From positions 1 to 5,263 of the forward strand of contig FR889129.1 of assembly GCA_000436835.1 (NCBI GenBank): a stretch of DNA of 5,263 nt, given 5' to 3'. How positions within the stretch are numbered: the first letter of the stretch is position 1; each line of letters starts with the position of its first letter. Position numbers and translations under genes: made by a program. Positions 1 to 4,251 of the stretch are shown in pieces. The DNA is from Eubacterium sp. CAG:251. Lineage in GTDB: Bacteria; Bacillota; Clostridia; Oscillospirales; Acutalibacteraceae. The notes below the pieces were generated by a model, which saw nothing but the letters and a program-made list of their open reading frames with translations, made no database searches and was not told the origin of the DNA.

Positions 1-97
1 TTTTGATTTTATTTCGGCAAGAGCAAGCCCTTGCCCTACGTCATCACTTTATGATAATTTTAGCACGGCGTGGTTTAGCCACTTTATCGACAGTCTG
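1..97. other. Non-coding stretch, or tail of an upstream plus-strand element
   Basis: I see no gene here that I can defend. One plus-strand frame is open from position 3 to a TGA at 96-98 and would read ...ILARRGLATLSTV at its end, directly abutting the terminator stem. It could be the last 31 codons of an upstream gene, but it has no recognisable domain and is too short to judge. A second frame stays open from the window edge into the transporter gene on the other strand, which is probably chance. The stretch also contains the inverted repeat at 16-35 and a weak GTGG/CCAC hairpin at 70-82. The plus-strand terminator just downstream shows that some transcript arrives from the left. Confidence 0.3.
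16..35. repeat. Short GC-rich inverted repeat (GGCAAG/CTTGCC)
   Basis: GGCAAG at 16-21 is the exact reverse complement of CTTGCC at 30-35, with an 8-nt loop. It is much more GC-rich than the flanking DNA. No T-run follows on either strand, so it is not a standard intrinsic terminator. Its composition resembles the short dispersed extragenic repeats of clostridial genomes, but that is an impression from memory; only genome-wide copy number would show it. Confidence 0.35.
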
Positions 98-130
98 AAA
101 TCCCGTATCAATTCAGATACGGGATTTTTT
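98..130 (+). terminator. Intrinsic terminator, strongest on the plus strand
   Basis: AAATCCCGTATC at 98-109 is the perfect reverse complement of GATACGGGATTT at 116-127. This gives a 12-bp stem with a 6-nt loop (AATTCA), and the right arm runs on into a T-tract ending at 130. On the plus strand this is a textbook rho-independent terminator for a gene outside the window. Read from the minus strand, the stem lies just past the transporter stop codon but is followed only by ATTTCAG. It could therefore also end the transporter transcript, though less efficiently. Confidence 0.85.
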
Positions 131-135
131 AAAAT

Positions 136-2583
136 TTACTTATTTTTTTGTTCTCTTTTTTTCTTGGCTTTTTCAGTTTTAAGCTGTTGCTTCATTTCTT
201 TTTGCTTAGCCTCAAGCTCCTTAGCCTTTTGCTCCTCAAGGCGTCTGTTTTCCTCATCACGTGCCTTTGCATCGTCATACATAGCCTTAATATCCTCATA
301 ATGCTTGTAATTCTCAGCCTGAACAATGAGCTTGCCTGCGTCAATATACGGCTTTGCAAGACGGTTGTAATACGAATTTTCATCCGTCGCCTTTTTAATT
401 AAAGCCTCAATTTCCTTTCTTTCAGCCTTAAGCTTTGCCTTTTTTGCTTTAAGTCTTGATTCTGTATTCTTATCCTTAGCCTTTTTTGCTTTAGAAATTT
501 CAGTTTCAAGTTCTGCCAAAGCGGCAAGATTGGCGTCCTCTTTTGCAAAAAGCTGTTCAAATACCGCATTATCAAAAGGAACAATTTTTCCTCCTGCTTT
601 TGCAATAGCTTTCTTGCTGTACTTTCTGTTTCTTGCGGTTTCGATTGCAGCGCTTCTTTCCTCTCTGTGCTTCTTGGTATCCTTCGGCATAGCCTTAGCA
701 TTTGCCATTGCACGTTCAAGTTCTTCGTCGCTTACATCTGACAAACCGTCAATTCCGTTTGCATAAATTCTTTTTGCCTCTTCAAGCCTAAGCTTCCATT
801 CCTCACGGTCAAACTTTTCAACTTCTTCGTTTACCATTTTTGAAATTTCAATATTTTCGTTATATGCTATTGCATCTTTAAGTGACTTTTTAGCTTGCTT
901 TTTGGCAGCCTTGCCGTTGGCACTTTTAACTGCTTTTTTGAACGAATCAATATCTTTCGGCTCGGCATTTTTCATACTTTGCGCCTCTTCAATAACATCT
1001 ATTGCATCAACAATATCTTTATCGTTAAGCACGCCGTTGCCATAATCTTCAAACATTGCACGAAGTTTAAGCACCTTAACAATTGCACGCTGGCGAAGCT
1101 CCGTCATATCATAGAAGAAATACGGAATAAAGTTGAGCGTTGCGCCAATAACCGATAATACAACAATAACGACAAATGCTTTTTTGAAAATATCGTTAAT
1201 GTAAAGGACATTATAAGGCGAGTTCATTACTTCGCTGATTGATTTGCCTGTTATTGCCGATATTTCGCTTGCACGAGATGAAAGTGTGTTTTCATTAATA
1301 CCGACTTTTTCGTATACAGCCGGCACAAGACCGCTTGTCAAAAGAGTAATAACCGTTCCTATAAGACCTACGGTTGAAAACATACCGTCAATTCTTTCTC
1401 CGGTCAAATATTGCTGATAATCACGAATATCGGCATTTACTGCGGGAGTCAAAATAACGCCGAATGAGCTCATAAGATAGTTGCCGAAAAGAATAATTGC
1501 AATATATATAATCATTTTAGGCGGTTCTGCCTGAACAACGGGATAAAGCAAAAATAGAATTACGGCATTGAGCGCATTGGTGAAAATAAGCACCGCTTTT
1601 TTGCCCCACTTTTTAATACAAAACGGAGCGGCAAGCATTCCCCAAAGGTTAGCGTTTGCAACAACCATTGTGATTATTGTATAAAGTCCGGCGCCGACAC
1701 CGTCTTCTTTTGTGTTATGGTACTGATAGCACCACTGGAGCATATTGCCGTATGTAGATTCAAGAAATCCTATCCAACCTGCAAGAGATATAACCCAGAA
1801 AAGCTTATTCTTTGCAACTGCACGAACGGCATCAAGAAATTTGATTTGCACAACGTGGCTTCTTGCCTGAACAATCTTTTCCTGAGTATTTGCAAAAATA
1901 TATACAGAACAGATTACGCCGAGAATTGCGAAAGGCGGATAAAGAATTCTGTATAATTTCATATCATAAAGGTCATTGTTAGTTGCAACCTTTGCAACAA
2001 GCGGCAAAACAGCAGTTGCAATAGACGGAGCCATAGAATAAACAACAGACTTAATTGTTAAAACATTTGCTCTTTCCTGAGTATCCGGTGAAAGCACCAT
2101 AATAAGGTTTTCATACGATTCATAAAAGAACATATAGAAAAATTGAAAACCGATATTAAACAAAAGAACGATAAGAGCCTTAACGTTTTGGCTTTCAATT
2201 TTTTCATACGGCACCATTACCATACCCACAACAAGCAAGCATGCCGGAAGCGCCATTGACAGCAAATAAGGTCGATACTTTCCCTGCTTACTTCGGGCAT
2301 TATCAATAATATTAGCCCTTATTGCAGTGGCAGGAAAAGAAACAGCAATACTGATTGCATAAATAATATAAACCTTAGTTGGAGAAATACCGATAGCATT
2401 ACCTATAATTACATTTGTAGTGCTCAACGTTAACTGCTGAACACAATAAATCAGGAAATAAATTCCTATTCCGCCGAAGGAATAAGCGAATATCTCCTTA
2501 AACGGCATATATCTGCCGGGCATAGGTCTTTTCCAATATACCTTTGCGTCAGAAAGAGTTTGTTTAATCTTTCCTATTTCCAT
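136..2583 (-). CDS. GPH/MFS_2-type sugar:cation symporter with long charged C-terminal tail
   Basis: This 815-residue membrane protein probably imports a sugar, glycoside or uronide with a cation (Na+ or H+). Residues about 33-490 contain twelve likely membrane helices. Two signatures of the glycoside-pentoside-hexuronide (MelB-like) family are visible. One is the loop 2-3 motif around residues 94-106 (DNARSKQGKYRPY). The other is D-x-x-D-Y-x-x-x-x-T-G-E-R-x-D-G at 385-400, before helix 11. Family members usually have about 450-500 residues. Here a Lys/Glu/Ala-rich hydrophilic tail (about 493-815) follows, with coiled-coil-like stretches near 585-605, 685-735 and 765-815. It lacks any PTS IIA-like sequence of the kind fused to LacS. 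A hydrophilic loop of about 40 residues (425-466) separates helices 11 and 12. The ATG start is supported by AAAAGGGG nine bases upstream. It is transcribed divergently from the AraC-type regulator, its likely controller. Substrate unknown. Confidence 0.87.
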   Translation of the reverse strand: MEIGKIKQTLSDAKVYWKRPMPGRYMPFKEIFAYSFGGIGIYFLIYCVQQLTLSTTNVIIGNAIGISPTKVYIIYAISIAVSFPATAIRANIIDNARSKQGKYRPYLLSMALPACLLVVGMVMVPYEKIESQNVKALIVLLFNIGFQFFYMFFYESYENLIMVLSPDTQERANVLTIKSVVYSMAPSIATAVLPLVAKVATNNDLYDMKLYRILYPPFAILGVICSVYIFANTQEKIVQARSHVVQIKFLDAVRAVAKNKLFWVISLAGWIGFLESTYGNMLQWCYQYHNTKEDGVGAGLYTIITMVVANANLWGMLAAPFCIKKWGKKAVLIFTNALNAVILFLLYPVVQAEPPKMIIYIAIILFGNYLMSSFGVILTPAVNADIRDYQQYLTGERIDGMFSTVGLIGTVITLLTSGLVPAVYEKVGINENTLSSRASEISAITGKSISEVMNSPYNVLYINDIFKKAFVVIVVLSVIGATLNFIPYFFYDMTELRQRAIVKVLKLRAMFEDYGNGVLNDKDIVDAIDVIEEAQSMKNAEPKDIDSFKKAVKSANGKAAKKQAKKSLKDAIAYNENIEISKMVNEEVEKFDREEWKLRLEEAKRIYANGIDGLSDVSDEELERAMANAKAMPKDTKKHREERSAAIETARNRKYSKKAIAKAGGKIVPFDNAVFEQLFAKEDANLAALAELETEISKAKKAKDKNTESRLKAKKAKLKAERKEIEALIKKATDENSYYNRLAKPYIDAGKLIVQAENYKHYEDIKAMYDDAKARDEENRRLEEQKAKELEAKQKEMKQQLKTEKAKKKREQKNK

Positions 2584-2616
2584 AAAAATTAACCCCTTTT
2601 TCTTTTTGAGCTTTAG

Positions 2617-2655
2617 AAGTACATACTTTTTTCATTATAAGTATCTTAAATACTT
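2617..2655. promoter_or_regulatory. Candidate operator: paired AAGTA/TACTT inverted repeats
   Basis: Two inverted repeats with the same core lie side by side. AAGTA-CA-TACTT occupies 2617-2628. AAGTAT-CTTAA-ATACTT occupies 2639-2655, with 6-bp perfect arms. Their right halves, TACATACTT (2620-2628) and TAAATACTT (2647-2655), are also direct repeats matching at 8 of 9 positions, 27 bp apart. They flank a minus-strand TATAAT (2639-2634), where an activator or repressor of the transporter would be expected to bind. The DNA is AT-rich, so chance similarity is possible. Confidence 0.4.
2634..2639 (-). promoter_or_regulatory. Candidate -10 box of the transporter promoter
   Basis: The minus strand reads TATAAT here, 51 bases before the transporter ATG. 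No acceptable -35 hexamer sits 16-18 bases upstream; the bases there are GGCTTT-like. If real, this would be an activator-dependent promoter, consistent with a neighbouring AraC-family protein. A second minus-strand TATAAT at 2681-2676 has a weak TTTAAT -35 at 2704-2699 with a 17-bp spacer, and is an alternative. Confidence 0.4.
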
Positions 2656-2693
2656 CAAAGCCGTTCCAACTAAATATTATATAACATATTCAC

Positions 2694-2722
2694 TTGTAAT
2701 TAAATATAAAATACAGTATAAT
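2694..2722 (+). promoter_or_regulatory. Sigma-A-like promoter of the AraC-family regulator
   Basis: TTGTAA at 2694-2699 (four of six consensus bases) is separated by 17 bp from a perfect TATAAT at 2717-2722. Transcription would start near 2729, leaving a leader of about 25 nt that contains only the ribosome binding site. The -35 lies only about 12 bp from the alternative minus-strand -10 at 2676-2681, so the two divergent promoters may interfere with one another. Confidence 0.65.
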
Positions 2723-2753
2723 AGATACATATTTCAGAAATGGTGGAATAGAA

Positions 2754-3584
2754 ATGTATCATAATAAATCTTTTTATTTAGGATATCAAAGCGAAAACAA
2801 TTTATTTTTACCGAATGTAATAAGCGCTTTTAAAATTCTTGTAGATGAAAATTATTTTTATTTTATGGATGACGAGGAACGCAATTTGTATCCCAAAGGC
2901 ACAGTAGCTTTTATTCGCTGTACGGCAGGCAACGGCAAAATCTATACAAAACACGGTGAATTTGAATTAAGCGAAAACGACTATATCTTTTTGAATTTCC
3001 ACGATATTATCAAATACAAGGCTATGGGGCAATTTTGGGGATACCGTTGGACTAACTTTACATATCACGGCTGCAAAGATTTTGTCCTTGGCAAGATAGG
3101 CAAAAGTGAGGTCAGCGACGACGAAGAAAAATATTTTGAAAAGCTTATAGGAATAGGTCAAAACGCTGAAATTTCAAACTATGTCAGTTTCATTTTTCTT
3201 GCATATTACTTTAACGTTTGCAGAAAAGAAGAAATAAGCGAAATTCTTAATCTTGACACCCCACACCGCAGGCTGATTGACGATATTTGCTCATTTATAT
3301 CGCAAAAATCATTTACGAAAATAACGGTTGATGCCGTGTCGGCATTTTTCAATATTACCCCTCGCAGACTTCACCAAATCTTTATCAAGGAGCTTAATAT
3401 TTCACCGAAAAAATACATAACCAAAAAGAAAATGGAGGAGGGTTACAGGCTGCTTGTTCAAACCTCTATGCCGATTAACAAAATAAGCGAATTACTGTGT
3501 TTCAGCTCACCGTATCATTTTACAAATGAGTTTAAAAAAATTTTCAACCAAACGCCTACCCAAGTAAGAAATATCGAAAAATAA
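2754..3584 (+). CDS. AraC-family transcriptional regulator (cupin sensor + double HTH)
   Basis: This 276-residue protein has the standard length and architecture of AraC/XylS-family regulators. The N-terminal half, residues about 45-95, looks like a cupin-type ligand-binding domain, with the typical spacing of a G-x-x-Y segment, a glycine and an acidic D-Y before a histidine (H83). The C-terminal domain, about 172-274, has two helix-turn-helix units. The first is near 190-213 (VDAVSAFFNITPRRLHQIF), followed by the ISPKKYI linker (216-222). The second is near 241-265 (INKISELLCFSSPYHFTNEF), followed by the family motif F-K-K-I-F-N-Q-T-P, where Q-T-P stands for the usual G-x-S/T-P. The chosen ATG has GGTGGA six bases upstream. 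It is divergent from the symporter and probably activates it on binding the transported sugar or a derivative. The ligand cannot be read from the sequence. No GC-rich terminator follows. Confidence 0.9.
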   Translation: MYHNKSFYLGYQSENNLFLPNVISAFKILVDENYFYFMDDEERNLYPKGTVAFIRCTAGNGKIYTKHGEFELSENDYIFLNFHDIIKYKAMGQFWGYRWTNFTYHGCKDFVLGKIGKSEVSDDEEKYFEKLIGIGQNAEISNYVSFIFLAYYFNVCRKEEISEILNLDTPHRRLIDDICSFISQKSFTKITVDAVSAFFNITPRRLHQIFIKELNISPKKYITKKKMEEGYRLLVQTSMPINKISELLCFSSPYHFTNEFKKIFNQTPTQVRNIEK

Positions 3585-3593
3585 AGGAATGAC

Positions 3594-3630
3594 TATATAG
3601 CATACTATATATTGTATATAATATACAATA
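3594..3630. repeat. Two adjoining AT-rich palindromes after the regulator gene
   Basis: TATATAG at 3594-3600 pairs with CTATATA at 3605-3611 across a 4-nt CATA loop. Immediately after it, TATTGTATAT (3610-3619) is the exact reverse complement of ATATACAATA (3621-3630) around a single central base. The two share positions 3610-3611, so they cannot both form in full. They lie between the regulator stop codon (3584) and the rpsO promoter (-35 at 3653). They contain almost no G or C and no long U-run follows, so they are poor terminators. An operator, a bidirectional 3'-end hairpin or an easily melted DNA site are all possible. Confidence 0.5.
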
Positions 3631-3652
3631 AACGACTATTTTAAAAATTTGC

Positions 3653-3681
3653 TTTACAATTCGTGTGTAATATGCTATAAT
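3653..3681 (+). promoter_or_regulatory. Strong sigma-A promoter of rpsO (extended -10)
   Basis: TTTACA at 3653-3658 (five of six -35 consensus bases) is followed after exactly 17 bp by a perfect TATAAT at 3676-3681. The preceding TGC (3673-3675) makes it an extended -10 promoter. A start near G3688 would give an rpsO leader of about 108 nt. The strength fits a ribosomal protein gene. Confidence 0.85.
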
Positions 3682-3687
3682 CTTTTC

Positions 3688-3795
3688 GCTGTAAACGAAT
3701 TACACGGTTTCGGGGTTTAACTGCCTTGCAGTATTCACCTGCCCGTTACTGAGTTTTGCGTGATACGGCAAATAATATTAAATGAGGTGAAAATT
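3688..3795 (+). promoter_or_regulatory. Structured rpsO leader, candidate S15 autoregulatory RNA
   Basis: The leader is long for a single ribosomal protein gene and rich in pairing. TTCACCT (3734-3740) is perfectly complementary to AGGTGAA (3785-3791), which includes the rpsO Shine-Dalgarno, giving a 7-bp sequestering helix. The next base, 3741, starts a hairpin in which GCC (3741-3743), GT (3745-3746) and TAC (3747-3749) pair with GGC, AC and GTG within 3760-3769. It would stack on the sequestering helix. Upstream, GCAG (3728-3731) can pair either with CTGC 3721-3724 or with CTGC 3739-3742. The second option competes with the sequestering helix, so a switch is possible. TGTAA/TTACA (3690-3704) forms another small hairpin. 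S15 represses its own mRNA through different leader structures in several bacterial groups; that this one does so is inference. Confidence 0.55.
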
Positions 3796-4071
3796 ATGAC
3801 ACAGGCTGAAAAGCAAGCAATTATCAAGGAGTATGCTACTCACGAGGGTGACACAGGTTCACCGGAAGTTCAGGTTGCAGTTCTTACAACAAGAATTAAC
3901 GAGCTTACAGAGCATCTTAAGGTTCATAAGAAGGACCATCACTCAAGACGTGGTCTTTTAAAGATGGTTGGTCACAGAAGAAACCTTCTCGTATACCTTT
4001 ACAATAAGGATATCGAAAGATACCGTGCTCTTATCAAAAAGCTTGGCATCCGTGATACACTCGACAGATAA
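3796..4071 (+). CDS. rpsO: 30S ribosomal protein S15
   Basis: The product binds the central domain of 16S rRNA early in 30S assembly and contributes to a bridge with the 50S subunit. The 91-residue protein is essentially full length for the family (about 88-89). It shows the family's run of conserved motifs: GDTGSPEVQVA (18-28), LTTRINELTEHLKVHKKDHH (30-49), SRRGLL (50-55), RRNLLVYL (61-68) and D-x-x-R-Y-x-x-L-I-x-x-L-G-I-R (72-86). The H-K-K-D-H-H-S-R-R segment (44-52) corresponds to the rRNA-contacting loop. An in-frame GTG at 3760 would add twelve residues, but it lies inside the leader structure and is not preceded by a ribosome binding site. The ATG at 3796 has GAGGTG (3784-3789) six bases upstream and gives the canonical N-terminus. 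It is followed by a terminator and then pnp, the usual partner. Confidence 0.98.
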   Translation: MTQAEKQAIIKEYATHEGDTGSPEVQVAVLTTRINELTEHLKVHKKDHHSRRGLLKMVGHRRNLLVYLYNKDIERYRALIKKLGIRDTLDR

Positions 4072-4081
4072 TTTGTCACTT

Positions 4082-4126
4082 AGGCAAGCATGGCTGACGG
4101 TCAATGCTTGCCTTGTTTACTTTTTT
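4082..4126 (+). terminator. Terminator after rpsO
   Basis: AGGCAAGCAT at 4082-4091 pairs perfectly with ATGCTTGCCT at 4104-4113, a 10-bp stem beginning ten bases after the rpsO stop codon. The 12-nt loop contains a TGAC/GTCA mini-repeat. A U-rich tract (TGTTTACTTTTTT) follows. Because the U-run is interrupted by A and C near the stem, partial read-through into pnp is plausible, as expected for an rpsO-pnp unit. Confidence 0.8.
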
Positions 4127-4131
4127 GTAAT

Positions 4132-4215
4132 TTAAGGAGGCGCAGACAATAGTAGTAAACCGAGTATGTAAATTATAATTTGTATATTGGGTTTATTACT
4201 ATTGCACCTCCTTGA
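4132..4215 (+). promoter_or_regulatory. Very long imperfect hairpin in the pnp leader (possible RNase III site)
   Basis: Almost all of this 84-nt stretch folds on itself. AAGGAGG (4134-4140) pairs with CCTCCTT (4207-4213). A C/A mismatch, a GC pair step and a 4-nt bulge (4144-4147) follow. Then 4148-4161 pairs with 4190-4203 (one G-U), and 4163-4172 pairs with 4179-4188 (three G-U). The loop is 4173-4178. Adding a U-G and a U-A pair outside the base gives about 35 pairs. The G-U wobbles mean pairing is better as RNA than as DNA. No U-run follows, so it is not a terminator. In E. coli, a double-stranded structure in the rpsO-pnp interval is cut by RNase III and mediates PNPase autocontrol. The position matches; the function here is inferred. 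A TATAAT in the apical palindrome (4174-4179) lacks a -35. Confidence 0.75.
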
Positions 4216-4237
4216 TTAAATAAATAAAATTTAAAGA

Positions 4238-4251
4238 AATGAGGTACTAAA
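4238..4251 (+). promoter_or_regulatory. pnp ribosome binding site, complementary to the hairpin's 3' arm
   Basis: GAGGT at 4241-4245 lies six bases before the pnp ATG. It is exactly complementary to ACCTC (4206-4210) in the 3' arm of the upstream hairpin. Including AA (4238-4239) with TT (4212-4213), seven of eight positions pair. The 24 nt between them are nearly all A and T and look unstructured. The site would be accessible while the long hairpin is intact and could be masked when it is not. Confidence 0.6.

Larger units (their letters stand above)
2584..2753. promoter_or_regulatory. Divergent control region between transporter and AraC regulator
   Basis: This 170-bp AT-rich region carries the start signals of both divergent genes. 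On the minus strand, AAAAGGGGTT (2600-2591) is the transporter ribosome binding site. On the plus strand, GGTGGA (2742-2747) is the regulator's, six bases before its ATG. Two minus-strand TATAAT boxes and one plus-strand TATAAT box lie within it, with repeated AAGTA/TACTT half-sites between them. The layout is typical of an AraC-family regulator that acts on its neighbour and possibly on itself. Confidence 0.65.

Noticed and set aside
148..766. Several plus-strand open frames of roughly 80 codons opposite the transporter tail
   Set aside because: They are the antisense of Lys/Glu-rich codons (TTT, CTT, TTC), giving Phe/Leu/Ser-rich nonsense with no ribosome binding sites.
493..1107. A separate gene or gene fusion within the transporter tail
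   Set aside because: The reading frame is continuous, and I saw no internal minus-strand ribosome binding site with a credible start at the core/tail junction, so a single polypeptide is the simplest reading.
3760..3795. Upstream GTG start that would extend S15 by twelve residues
   Set aside because: It lies inside the leader hairpin, has no ribosome binding site, and the added residues are not part of the S15 family; the ATG at 3796 has a well-placed GAGGTG.
4166..4171. ATG-TAA start-stop in the pnp hairpin downstream of AAGGAGG
   Set aside because: The spacing from AAGGAGG to the ATG is about 25 nt, far too long for initiation, and the ATG is paired in the stem.
4174..4179. TATAAT in the apical part of the pnp hairpin as a dedicated pnp promoter
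   Set aside because: No -35-like hexamer sits 16-18 bp upstream, and the box is a by-product of the AAATTATAATTT palindrome. It cannot be excluded, but it is unsupported.
4132..4215. The long hairpin as an insertion sequence or miniature transposable element
   Set aside because: There is no clear target-site duplication flanking it, no transposase in the window, and wobble pairs that favour RNA-level function. Genome-wide copy number would still be the decisive test.
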